From the NCBI RefSeq assembly GCF_042139015.1, contig NZ_JBHIKY010000007.1, positions 151,632-215,631 on the forward strand: a DNA stretch of 64,000 nt. Direction: 5' to 3'. The DNA comes from JBHIKY01 sp042139015. Its GTDB lineage: Bacteria; Bacillota; Bacilli; Bacillales; Marinococcaceae. The translations under genes were made by a program, and so were the position numbers. Below are positions 1 to 8,088 of the stretch, piece after piece. The notes under the pieces are model-generated. The model had not been told where the DNA came from, searched no databases, and saw nothing but the letters and a program-made list of their open reading frames with translations. Within the stretch, counting starts at the first letter, position 1, and every line of letters starts with the position of its first letter.

Positions 1-1221
1 TCCAGCAATTCGGCTGGCAGCGCAGCAGCTAGGCGTCTGCTCTGCCTGTGTCTGTTTGTTTCCATCTTTTCAGAAGTGCTTCTGTCTCCGTTCTATCCGC
101 AATTCTTTGAAAAGGTGTTTTCCATTAACGGAACAGCTTTCACAGGTTTCTTTATCTTTGCATGTCGTCTTGCCGTTATGATTTCTACCCCGATTTGGGG
201 AAAGCTGTCGCAGAAAATTGGAACAAGCCGGCTCTTTCTAATTGCACTTGGATGCTCCCCATTTTTTTCAGGAGCTTTAGCCTTTGCCAATACGCCTGCG
301 CTATTTCTTTTTATCACCGTGCTGATGCTGACAGTGAAAAGCAGCCTGCTGCTTATATATCCTCTGCTCGCCGAAACAAACGGTGCGGCTTCAACGTCCA
401 GGCACTACCAGCTTCTCTTTCACGGGGCTATCATTAGTGCGTCTATCTGTGGAGCCGTCGTAATGATGCATCAAAGCCCGGAGCGTGTATTTCTCTTGCT
501 GGCGTTAATCGATGCGTTGCTTTTTCTCCTTTTATGGGTTTCAAGAGCAAAGCTTCCGGTTTCCCCTGTACGTATAGAAAAAAAACGAAAATTTCAACGC
601 GCTGGTCTCGGCATACCTGTCGTCATGTTTTTTCTGTTCGGTGCTGCCGTGTTTGCTTTTCATTTAGGGAACAATGTCATCCGCCCCTACTTTACACTCT
701 ATGCGGAAAACACGTTTTTCACCGAGACATTCATGAGCAGTATATTATTTATGCTTCCGAACGCTGCAGCGCTGCTCGTAATGCCGTGGATGCATAAGTG
801 GGTGACAAAAAATAATGCCCTCAGTTTTTCTGTCCTGGCCGTTTTCATTCTTAGTGTTACATTATTTATTCAATGGGGTGTCTCGGCGCTTTGGCTGTTT
901 GCAGCAGCAAGGGTTTTATATGGTGTGTTTCTTGCTTCAGGCCAGGCCGCAATAGATGCTTCGTTTTTTCATAGACAAAACGCCGGCAATACTTCATATG
1001 CTTACAGTCTCTTATTACTTTTTCAAAATGCTGCCCTGTTAACAGCACCGCTTGCGGCTGCTTATACGGCTTCAGCAGCTGGACATGCTGTACCGTTTCT
1101 TGCCGGAGCTCTTATACTCATGGGAGCTTTCGCAGCCCTCTATCATTTATCAGGAGAAAATCAGAAAATAGAAAGCCCCTATTATTCAAACGCAGGAAAA
1201 AGAAAGGAAGATATCACATGA
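1..1221 (+). CDS. MFS transporter, probable siderophore exporter (5' partial)
   Basis: The reading frame is open from base 1 with no stop upstream, so the start lies before the window; the GTG at 76 is internal. The protein is almost entirely hydrophobic helices with short basic loops, typical of the major facilitator superfamily. About 400 residues are visible, roughly the whole 12-helix fold minus the first helix. The stop codon overlaps the start of the IucA/IucC-type synthetase (ATGA, 1218-1221), so the two are translationally coupled. That coupling suggests export of the siderophore made by the neighbour; the substrate is inferred, not shown. Confidence 0.8.
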   Translation, partial: SSNSAGSAAARRLLCLCLFVSIFSEVLLSPFYPQFFEKVFSINGTAFTGFFIFACRLAVMISTPIWGKLSQKIGTSRLFLIALGCSPFFSGALAFANTPALFLFITVLMLTVKSSLLLIYPLLAETNGAASTSRHYQLLFHGAIISASICGAVVMMHQSPERVFLLLALIDALLFLLLWVSRAKLPVSPVRIEKKRKFQRAGLGIPVVMFFLFGAAVFAFHLGNNVIRPYFTLYAENTFFTETFMSSILFMLPNAAALLVMPWMHKWVTKNNALSFSVLAVFILSVTLFIQWGVSALWLFAAARVLYGVFLASGQAAIDASFFHRQNAGNTSYAYSLLLLFQNAALLTAPLAAAYTASAAGHAVPFLAGALILMGAFAALYHLSGENQKIESPYYSNAGKRKEDIT

Positions 1222-3029
1222 TTTCATCAAGTGAGCTTGCCCCTGTTCGGAGAGAAAATTGGAAATTAGCCAACCGCCGCCTCGTCGGAAAAATGCTGCA
1301 GGAATTTTTATACGAAAAAATTATTGAGGCAGAGAAGGAAGAGATGACCGAGAATGGTCTTCAGTCATTAAAGGTCCGCTTGGGAAACATTCATTACACA
1401 TTCGAGGCAAAAACTCGATTCTTTGAGAGCTATCATGTCTATGAAAATACAATTGAAAAGAATAAAGATGGCGGCTCACTGGCACTTTCAGCAAGTGACT
1501 TTTTAATCGAGCTGCAGCAGCATGCTCCAATTACTAGTGAAACAGCAGGACATTTATTAAAGGAGTATTACCATACACTTGTAGCCGACTGCCATCTGCT
1601 GGATAAACAAACGACTGCCGGCACCCTCGCAGAAATGGATTATGCAGAGCTGGAGGGAGAAATGAGCGGTCACCCATGGATTACTTATAATAAAGGAAGA
1701 ATAGGCTTTAATTATAAGGATTATCTCGATTATGCACCGGAGCATAAGCGGCCTATCACACTTTTCTGGATTGCGGTCCACGAATCTGCCGCCACCTTTC
1801 AATCGACAGAAGAAGTGTCCTATGAAAGACTGATGCAGCAGGAGCTTCTTGACAATGAGCTGCACACTTTTCGTTCCCAGGTAGAGAAGGCAGGAGCGAA
1901 GCCGGAAGAATATTTTTTCGTACCAGTACACAAATGGCAGTGGGAACACAACATTATTCCTTTATTTGCTGACTACCTGGCAGACGCCCGCATTATCCCG
2001 CTAGGTTATTCTAATGATGCCTATCTTCCACAGCAATCAATCCGGACCTTTGTCAACATTGATGAAAAACAAAAGTATCACGTAAAGCTGCCAATAAGCA
2101 TTTTAAATACACTGGTTTACCGTGGACTGCCGAGTGAGAGAACCACGATCGCTCCGAAGGTAACAGACTGGGTTAAATCAATTAAGTCAAAAGACAGCTT
2201 TCTACGAGACACCTGCAACATTGGTCTGCTTGGTGAAGTGGCAACAATCGATGTCTCACACGATTCCTACCATGCTCTCGATAAAGCACCTTATCAATAT
2301 TTAGAACTGCTCGGAACAGTCTGGCGTGAAAGTATATACAACGAAATAGACGAAGATGAACATCCCATCACCCTGTCTGCACTGCTTCACAAAGATTCCA
2401 AGGACAAGCCTTTTGTGCAGGAGCTTATGGAAAGGTCAGGGCTTTCTCCAGAAGAGTGGATACAAAAGCTTTGCGCTGCGATACTGCCGCCGCTGCTTCA
2501 TTATTTATACCAATATGGAACTGTTTTTTCTCCGCACGGTCAAAACACGATTGTGTCACTGAAAGATTACGTTCCGCACCGTTTAATCATGAAAGACTTT
2601 GTAGATGACGTAAATATTAGTGATCAGCCGCTGCCCGAATTAACGGATGTACCTGATGATCTGAAACGAGTACTTCGCAGTGAAGGTCCGGAGGGGCTTG
2701 TACAGTTTATTTTTACCGGACTGTTTATCTGCCATTTCAGGTATCTTGCAGATATCCTCGATGAAGCAGACCTGGTCTATGAGAAAGATTTCTGGAGCTT
2801 CACCGCCCAGAGTATTGAAGCATACCAGCAGCAGTTCCCTGAATCGGCAGATCGGTTTGAACTATTTAATCTATTCCGGCCGAAAATGACCAAATTATGC
2901 CTGAATCGCAACCGCATGCTTGATTATGGGTACGCCGACGGTGATGACCGGCCGCACGCGTCCGAACATGGCACCGTAGACAATGCATTATTTTTTATGC
3001 GGACTAAAGAAGTTCATAGTAATCATTAA
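1218..3029 (+). CDS. IucA/IucC family NRPS-independent siderophore synthetase
   Basis: A 603-residue cytosolic ATP-dependent ligase that condenses a carboxylate such as citrate with an amine or hydroxylamine during siderophore assembly. The N-terminal domain carries the family motif GHPWITYNKGRIGF (residues 151-164), and the C-terminal FhuF/IucA-like half has the SPHGQN and LKDYVPHR stretches. The length matches the family (580-620). The start is the ATG at 1218, overlapping the transporter stop and preceded by AGGAAG. A strong terminator follows directly, so this is the last gene of the operon. The exact product cannot be read from one synthetase; other genes probably lie upstream of the window. 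Confidence 0.92.
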   Translation: MISSSELAPVRRENWKLANRRLVGKMLQEFLYEKIIEAEKEEMTENGLQSLKVRLGNIHYTFEAKTRFFESYHVYENTIEKNKDGGSLALSASDFLIELQQHAPITSETAGHLLKEYYHTLVADCHLLDKQTTAGTLAEMDYAELEGEMSGHPWITYNKGRIGFNYKDYLDYAPEHKRPITLFWIAVHESAATFQSTEEVSYERLMQQELLDNELHTFRSQVEKAGAKPEEYFFVPVHKWQWEHNIIPLFADYLADARIIPLGYSNDAYLPQQSIRTFVNIDEKQKYHVKLPISILNTLVYRGLPSERTTIAPKVTDWVKSIKSKDSFLRDTCNIGLLGEVATIDVSHDSYHALDKAPYQYLELLGTVWRESIYNEIDEDEHPITLSALLHKDSKDKPFVQELMERSGLSPEEWIQKLCAAILPPLLHYLYQYGTVFSPHGQNTIVSLKDYVPHRLIMKDFVDDVNISDQPLPELTDVPDDLKRVLRSEGPEGLVQFIFTGLFICHFRYLADILDEADLVYEKDFWSFTAQSIEAYQQQFPESADRFELFNLFRPKMTKLCLNRNRMLDYGYADGDDRPHASEHGTVDNALFFMRTKEVHSNH

Positions 3030-3030
3030 G

Positions 3031-3064
3031 AAAAGGGTGGATCAGAAATGATCCACCCTTTTTC
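3031..3064 (+). terminator. Rho-independent terminator of the siderophore operon
   Basis: Perfect 10-bp arms GGGTGGATCA / TGATCCACCC around a GAAA tetraloop, flanked by an A-run and followed by a T-run, immediately after the IucA/IucC stop. Confidence 0.9.
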
Positions 3065-3134
3065 TTAATAAAAAGCTGTTATGCTCTTCTTATCACAGTA
3101 GCTTTTACGGAAGAAAACGTTATTTAAATTTACT

Positions 3135-4232
3135 TTAAAGCTTTTCAGTTGGTCTATATATCGCCTGTGGCCGGTAAATGCGGTTATCCTCAGCCTGCTC
3201 GATTATATGTGCTGTCCATCCCGCCATCCTGCTTGCTGTGAAAACCGGTGTGAACAGCTCAGCAGGAATGTCAGCTGCACGCAGAACGGCTGCTGCGTAG
3301 AATTCTACATTAGTATAAAGTTTTCTTCCCGGCTTATATTCATGAAGAAGAGTGATAGCTTTGTTTTCTACGTAATGGGCAAGCTCCAGCCAGGGGTCGT
3401 CTTGAGTCAGCTGAGAAGTGATTTTTTTTAACGCTTCTGCCCGCGGATCTGTGGTCTTATATACACGATGTCCGAAACCCATCAGCTTCTTTCCACCTTC
3501 TATCTGTTCTCGAAGCCATGGTTCTGCTTTAATTTTATGCTTGATTTGTTCGAGCATATCAAACACACCGCTCGGAGCGCCTCCATGCAATGATCCTTTC
3601 ATTGCGGCGATCGCTCCTGTGACTGCCGACGCCATATCTGCTTCAGTGGAGGCAATGACTCTTGCTGCAAATGTAGAGGCATTCAATCCATGCTCCATGG
3701 TCAGTATAAAATAGGCGGTCATAGCTTTGACATGAGAATGATGTGGAACCTCCCCTGTCAGCATATACAAAAAGTTTTCTACATGGTCAAGCTCAGAGTG
3801 AGGAGGCACAGGCTCCAGCTCATTCTGCATCCTCCACCGGGCAGCTATAATTACCGGCACAGCAGCTGTCAGCTTTACTGCTTCGTTAATTGTAGGCGGC
3901 CATTGATAATATTCATCTCCTAATGCAGAAATACCTGTCCTGACGGCACTCATCATCGGCATCCCCTGCGGGAGTTCCCTTAGTATATTAAATACATACT
4001 CTGGAAGTTCTCTATTCAGTAGGAAATCATTTTTTACTTTTTCTAATTCACCTTTCACTGGAAGGTTTCCGTTCCAAAGCATCCAGCAGACTTCTTCAAA
4101 GCTTCGATCTTCCGCAAGAATCTCTGCTGGTTCGCCGCGATACACAAGTTTTCCTTTTTCCCCATCAACTAAACTGATGGTTGTTTCTGCAACCACAGTG
4201 CCTTCAAGGCCCTTTTTCAATACTTTATTCAT
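3135..4232 (-). CDS. citA: Citrate synthase, CitA (minor) type
   Basis: 365-residue type II-like citrate synthase that condenses oxaloacetate with acetyl-CoA. Catalytic histidines are visible in LHGGAP (His216) and GFGHRVYKT (His255). The third catalytic position, normally Asp in an NxDFY context, is Glu310 here (TNVEFYAAAV). From memory, B. subtilis CitA shares this NVEFYAAAV form, which separates it from the major enzyme CitZ. It is divergent from a LysR regulator, exactly as citA/citR are in B. subtilis. The start is the ATG at 4232, with GGGGGAGAGGA-like Shine-Dalgarno sequence upstream. Confidence 0.9.
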   Translation of the reverse strand: MNKVLKKGLEGTVVAETTISLVDGEKGKLVYRGEPAEILAEDRSFEEVCWMLWNGNLPVKGELEKVKNDFLLNRELPEYVFNILRELPQGMPMMSAVRTGISALGDEYYQWPPTINEAVKLTAAVPVIIAARWRMQNELEPVPPHSELDHVENFLYMLTGEVPHHSHVKAMTAYFILTMEHGLNASTFAARVIASTEADMASAVTGAIAAMKGSLHGGAPSGVFDMLEQIKHKIKAEPWLREQIEGGKKLMGFGHRVYKTTDPRAEALKKITSQLTQDDPWLELAHYVENKAITLLHEYKPGRKLYTNVEFYAAAVLRAADIPAELFTPVFTASRMAGWTAHIIEQAEDNRIYRPQAIYRPTEKL

Positions 4233-4290
4233 AGGAATCCTCTCCCCCTATAAAAATAATTATTATACTTATACTGTATACGATTGATCC

Positions 4291-4307
4291 ATTTAATAAT
4301 ATTAAAT
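4291..4307. promoter_or_regulatory. Palindrome in the citA/citR divergent promoter region
   Basis: A 17-bp perfect palindrome, ATTTAATA-A-TATTAAAT, in the 124-bp spacer between citA and citR. It has the T-N11-A shape expected for a LysR-type regulator, so it is a candidate CitR operator. The spacer is very AT-rich and I did not assign individual -35/-10 boxes. Confidence 0.5.
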
Positions 4308-4356
4308 AATTATTGTATAATTAATTAAATTTATTAATCATTTTTGGAGGAATGCC

Positions 4357-5232
4357 ATGAATATGCAGTGGATTCGAACCTTTCTTACAGCAGCTGTCTA
4401 TGAGAATTACTTTAGAGCCTCAGAAAAGCTCTATATCTCCCAGCCATCGGTAACTGTGCATATCCGGCAATTAGAAAAGGAACTTGGTGTTCCATTATTT
4501 GAAAAAAAGGGCAGAAGAGTGTACTTAACATCATTCGGCCGAGACTTCCTTCCCCATGCGAGGAGTATACTCGAATCCTTTGAATCTGGAAAAAGTCTTC
4601 TCGACAAAAAACGGCAGGGCTATGAACTGACCTTAACAATTGCTGTTTCCCCATTTCTCGCCTCTACTTATTTACCGTACTGGGTAAAGCAGTTTATCAG
4701 GGATCATAAAAATGTCGAGGTGGATATCCACGTTATTGATTCGGAGGATATTCCTGAAGAAATTATGCAGGGAAAAGCAGATGTCGGCCTTGCGAGAAAA
4801 AAACACGAGTTTCCGGGACTTCACACAGAGAAATTTCAGGAGGAGCCTCTTTTGATCGTATCTCCGCATGATGGTGGAGACAGTGAATCCAGCCTGCCGA
4901 TAGAACTGGAAGAAATCATTCAGGGCTCTGTGCTGCTTACACACAACCATCCTGACTATTGGGAGGACGTTTTAGTTGAATTAAAAAACCTGCACCCTTA
5001 TTTTCGTACAATGAGAGTATCTCAGGTTCACGTTACAAAACGATTTATTGAAGAAGGAATCGGCTTTTCAATCCTGCCCAGCTCCGCCGTCCGGCGTGAA
5101 CTGGCGGAAGGAAGGATGCTGGAGGTGCCCGCCGGAAATGTGAAGCTTCCCTCTGCCTCTTCCTATGTAATTTGGAAAAATGAAAGTATGGAGGGAAATG
5201 CGTTTATAAATAAGCTTCGCAGCTTGATATGA
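4357..5232 (+). CDS. citR: LysR-family regulator CitR
   Basis: 291-residue LysR-type transcription factor. The N-terminal winged helix-turn-helix spans about residues 3-62 (YENYFRASEKLYISQPSVTV is the recognition region), followed by a periplasmic-binding-like effector domain. Length and divergent placement next to citA match B. subtilis CitR, which represses citA. The start ATG is preceded by TTTGGAGG at a good distance. The TGA stop is followed by 43 more in-frame codons, but the usual CitR length supports the annotated stop. Confidence 0.88.
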   Translation: MNMQWIRTFLTAAVYENYFRASEKLYISQPSVTVHIRQLEKELGVPLFEKKGRRVYLTSFGRDFLPHARSILESFESGKSLLDKKRQGYELTLTIAVSPFLASTYLPYWVKQFIRDHKNVEVDIHVIDSEDIPEEIMQGKADVGLARKKHEFPGLHTEKFQEEPLLIVSPHDGGDSESSLPIELEEIIQGSVLLTHNHPDYWEDVLVELKNLHPYFRTMRVSQVHVTKRFIEEGIGFSILPSSAVRRELAEGRMLEVPAGNVKLPSASSYVIWKNESMEGNAFINKLRSLI

Positions 5233-5587
5233 GAAAGCTATATCTTCTTTACGATCGAAGAAAAACTTGGTTTGCCACCAGGTCTAGAAGGCGAAAGCCG
5301 GGTAGCCACTGCAGGTTCTCCGGACATTGGTTCCGCTATTTTCTCCAATCAGAATTTAATAAAATAATGGATCTCCTGTCCGTATCCAGCCCACAATCCA
5401 TTTGCCGCAAGACGCGGCGACTCCGGTCGTACTTTCATCTATTATCAGGATCAAATAAAGCGCTTCTGACTATCATTTTTGATAATCGGAAGCGCTTTTA
5501 CTTTTCACAGGCCGTTATGTCCCGGCCTCATTTGTTATGAAAATTATAAAAATAGAGAAGCTTCTATGCTGAGACTCCTGGTACCGA
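5233..5587. other. Gene-free stretch after citR
   Basis: No convincing gene. One frame after the citR stop is open for 43 codons and looks somewhat protein-like (EEKLGLPPGLEGESRVATAG), and may be a decayed gene end. The 103-codon frame at 5229-5540 is Arg/Ser-rich, has no ribosome binding site and runs through a terminator, so I reject it. Confidence 0.5.
5457..5508 (+). terminator. Terminator after citR
   Basis: A long hairpin: AAAGCGCTTC pairs with GAAGCGCTTT, extended inward with G-U pairs around an ATTTTT loop, followed by a T-rich tail on the plus strand. It could also serve the convergent small secreted gene. Confidence 0.8.
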
Positions 5588-5998
5588 TTAGTCCCAGAAT
5601 GTGACTCCTCCTCCACCTTCAGGGTTAGTTGTAGACAGCATAAATTCAGCTTTATTATTCGCACCATCTACGTAAGAACCGATATTATTAAATGTCAAAC
5701 AACCGCCATTGCTGGTTTTCGCAGCTACTTTTTTTGAAGCTGAAGGATCATATTCCCAAAGTGCATATGAATGCTGCCTTTTAGTAGGGTCTACGCAAGC
5801 CATAAAATTTCCTCCGCCAGAATGTACATAATTAGTAAACCATAGACCAAGGTCTACATCTCTATTTTTAAAATCACTACTCCCTACATAATCCCATTCT
5901 CCTGCCCCGGTTGGCCTGACTTCTGCAGATACGGTTAAAGGAACAAAAACAGCGAACAAAACAAAAGCCGCCAAAACAATGCCGAATTTCTTTTTCAT
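5588..5998 (-). CDS. Small secreted protein with one cysteine pair, family uncertain
   Basis: 136 residues. The N-terminus is a clear Sec signal peptide (MKKK, hydrophobic core, cleavage near residue 25 after VSA). The mature part of about 111 residues is Gly/Asn/Trp-rich with two cysteines (68 and 100), fit for one disulphide, and ends GGGGVTFWD. The pattern GEWDY, an aromatic LWFTNY-H segment and a terminal FW recall lactococcin 972-type secreted peptides, but the match is weak, and neither the immunity membrane protein nor the ABC transporter of those systems is adjacent. I do not assign a function. It is monocistronic, with AGGAGG-type Shine-Dalgarno sequence upstream. Confidence 0.7.
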   Translation of the reverse strand: MKKKFGIVLAAFVLFAVFVPLTVSAEVRPTGAGEWDYVGSSDFKNRDVDLGLWFTNYVHSGGGNFMACVDPTKRQHSYALWEYDPSASKKVAAKTSNGGCLTFNNIGSYVDGANNKAEFMLSTTNPEGGGGVTFWD

Positions 5999-6001
5999 TT
6001 A

Positions 6002-6725
6002 CCCGGTCCTCCTTTTAATAATATAGACTATCGATAGGAAAGTTTTTTCTTCAATATTTTTACACTCCCTCCTCCCAGTTTTCTACTTTTTGTAGCGATT
6101 ATTTTTCATTTTAAATACCTGGTAAATTTTTTAGGGCTTCGAGGATGATACCTTGACTTTGAGAAACGACTCCCCTGGTGAAGCTTGTAGTTTTTCCACT
6201 TCAAAAAAAGATACGGAAAGGATTTTTAGATGTGTGATCCAATGGAAGAAGGAGGAAATTGCACACTGGATGGCTGTATAAGTAGTAGATGATGCATGCA
6301 GATATGCTTTGGAGTACCCTGTAAGGAAATTAGCAGGTTTAATAAGTAATAACAGTCAAACGCTTGATCGACCATTTTGGTTCTAATTGGAATCACTTTA
6401 TTTCCCTGTTTGTATATTAAATTTATAGTAATACGAAAATTGTTGAATAACAATAGTGAGAATGGTAGAAGTTCCCATTTAGAAATAATCTAGTTCGATA
6501 TTACTTACGGCAAATCCGCAGTTTAGAAATCCGCCTATAAGTAAGCCCCCATATCGGGTATATTTTTTAAAATTATGATACGTGAAATTATTTTGAACTC
6601 AGTGGTTGACTCTCTTTCAATTTTTGCTTTGCTGATTTATTGTCAGCAGAAACAGTTCTCCGAAATTAACACCTAACAAAATACTGTGAGCTGTTAAACA
6701 AAAATCCGGCTCCATTGGCCGGTTG
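6002..6725. other. 724-bp gene-poor interval
   Basis: AT-rich, with stops in all frames. The only longer frame (minus, 6226-6453) lacks a ribosome binding site and protein-like composition. Only a terminator at its right edge (6703-6723) is recognisable. Confidence 0.55.
6703..6723 (-). terminator. Terminator of the yueI-like gene
   Basis: On the minus strand CCGGC and GCCGG enclose a 7-nt loop and are followed by ATTTTTGTTT, just past the stop of the YueI-like gene. Confidence 0.7.
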
Positions 6726-7154
6726 TCAGATACCTAATAATTTTTTCCACCACGGTTTTTCGCCTTCAGCACTATCCTCCGGTTCTTTTTTTTCCACAAA
6801 TATTTCTTTATGTTCAACAGCACGTCCAGCATCGAGCACGAGCCCAATGTCCGTTTTTCGATTCATGTTCGAGACACGCCGGGCGTGAATACTGTGGTGG
6901 GATGCCAGTTTCGTATATGGTGATAATGTGGCATATGCAAGCTTTCCATTAATTAATAAAGTAGCACCCGGGTGGGCTTTCATCGCTTCCTCTACTTCAG
7001 GGTAAATACCTTTTTCGAGAACCTGTTTTTTGGTCAGAGCAATGATCACCCGCTCCCTGTAAGTTCCGAGAAAACGCTGTTTTTCATCCGGCCTCGTTTC
7101 TTTTTTCCCATAAATCCCTTCTTCGAGGTAATCATTAACATTTTTACCGCTCAT
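6726..7154 (-). CDS. yueI: YueI family protein (DUF1694)
   Basis: 142 residues, soluble. The N-terminus VNDYLEEGIYG, then RFLGTYRERVIIALTKKQV, and the INGKLAYATLSPYTKLA block are characteristic of the Bacillus YueI/DUF1694 family, which is related to ribosomal protein L7Ae-like folds but has no settled function. The acidic, Trp-containing tail (EKPWWKKLLGI) is variable in the family. It is probably monocistronic, with AAAGGGAG upstream of the ATG and its own terminator. Confidence 0.88.
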   Translation of the reverse strand: MSGKNVNDYLEEGIYGKKETRPDEKQRFLGTYRERVIIALTKKQVLEKGIYPEVEEAMKAHPGATLLINGKLAYATLSPYTKLASHHSIHARRVSNMNRKTDIGLVLDAGRAVEHKEIFVEKKEPEDSAEGEKPWWKKLLGI

Positions 7155-7261
7155 TGTAATTCTCCCTTTGCTATCAGATTTCTTCTGCCGATTATAACAG
7201 GTTAAATTTACTGATCTTCCATAAAAGAAGCATGTCCGCCCAGCCTTCCTCGATTCAACAC

Positions 7262-7293
7262 AAAAAGAGACCCTGTAAACTGGATCTCTTTTG
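7262..7293 (-). terminator. Terminator of the YckD-like gene
   Basis: On the minus strand AAAAGAGATCC and GGGTCTCTTTTT form a stem (one G-U) directly after the YckD-like stop. Confidence 0.8.
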
Positions 7294-7298
7294 ATATT

Positions 7299-7616
7299 TT
7301 ATTCGTGATGATGAGCCTTTTTTCCATGATGATGGGGCCAGGTTGGAATAAAATTGTTATCTTCAAGCTGCTGGTGATGCTTTTCCATATACTTATTCAT
7401 CTTCTCTGCTTTTTCCTGAGAATACACTCCATACTCCACGTACTTTTCCATTATTTCTTTCTTCGTTTCAAACACCTCATCATACATGCCAGACAGCTCA
7501 CTTTGCTGCTTCTCCGTCAATGCCACGTTTGACTCCTGCTCTTCTGCGGCCTGTAATGGGGCAGTGAATAAAATGGCTGAGGTAAATACTGCCGCAGCCA
7601 GTATCATTCGCACCAT
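7299..7616 (-). CDS. YckD-like secreted protein (DUF2680)
   Basis: 105 residues with a Sec signal peptide (residues 1-23, cleavage after LQA). The mature helical part has the DUF2680 pattern LTEKQQSELSGMYDEVFETK, then KYVEYGVYSQEKAEKM and NNFIPTWP. The C-terminus is His-rich (HHHGKKAHHHE), suggesting metal binding, though this is inference. Function of the family is unknown. A good Shine-Dalgarno sequence (GGAGGGAT) precedes the ATG. Confidence 0.85.
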   Translation of the reverse strand: MVRMILAAAVFTSAILFTAPLQAAEEQESNVALTEKQQSELSGMYDEVFETKKEIMEKYVEYGVYSQEKAEKMNKYMEKHHQQLEDNNFIPTWPHHHGKKAHHHE

Positions 7617-7707
7617 AAATTATCCCTCCTTCATTCATTGTTCTTAATGTTCATAGAGAAGGGAAATATATGTGTGGTTTATTTTTCCATGTACAGAGCT
7701 CCCGTTT

Positions 7708-8067
7708 TCAAGACCAGTGACAGACCTCCAGACGATTTCCATCCGGATCATAAAAATGAAAATATGAATTAGTCCCGTCTGATTTAATTGTACTTACTTC
7801 TACGCCTTTCTCCTTCAGCTGCCGATATGCTCCTTCAAGATCCGTGGGAAAGAAAATTGGATAGGAAAGGTTCTGCTTAATAGGATGGCCTTCGGACCTG
7901 TGCTCTAATGTTAAAGGAGTATCGCCACCTCCTACCTGAAGTACCCTGTACCCTTCTCCTTTAAAAACTTCGTTCAGACCCAAGTACTCTTGGTACCACC
8001 TGCTTGCCTTTTCTAATTCTGTTACTTTAAGCACGATCGTATCAATTCTTTCAAACATCCATTCCAC
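7708..8067 (-). CDS. VOC/glyoxalase-fold protein
   Basis: 119 residues covering one vicinal oxygen chelate unit: an opening ERIDTIVLKVTELEKASRWY strand-helix and a closing YFHFYDPDGNRLEVCHW strand. Candidate metal ligands are the Glu in LTLEHRS and the Glu in NRLEVCHW. The class includes lyases, dioxygenases and thiol transferases of antibiotic resistance; the substrate cannot be told from the sequence. AGGAGG precedes the start, 22 bp after the stop of the next gene upstream. Confidence 0.85.
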   Translation of the reverse strand: MEWMFERIDTIVLKVTELEKASRWYQEYLGLNEVFKGEGYRVLQVGGGDTPLTLEHRSEGHPIKQNLSYPIFFPTDLEGAYRQLKEKGVEVSTIKSDGTNSYFHFYDPDGNRLEVCHWS

Positions 8068-8088
8068 CTCCTCCTAAAAAAATCTTTA

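Noticed and set aside
1321..1949. Minus-strand ORFs within the siderophore synthetase
   Set aside because: Antisense shadows of a clear gene.
5230..5364. citR UGA as a readthrough/Sec codon
   Set aside because: CitR proteins normally end here, and no hairpin lies at SECIS distance.
5229..5540. 103-codon plus-strand ORF after citR
   Set aside because: No ribosome binding site, unlikely composition, and it runs across a strong terminator.
6226..6453. 75-codon minus ORF
   Set aside because: No ribosome binding site and no protein-like pattern; AT-rich spacer.
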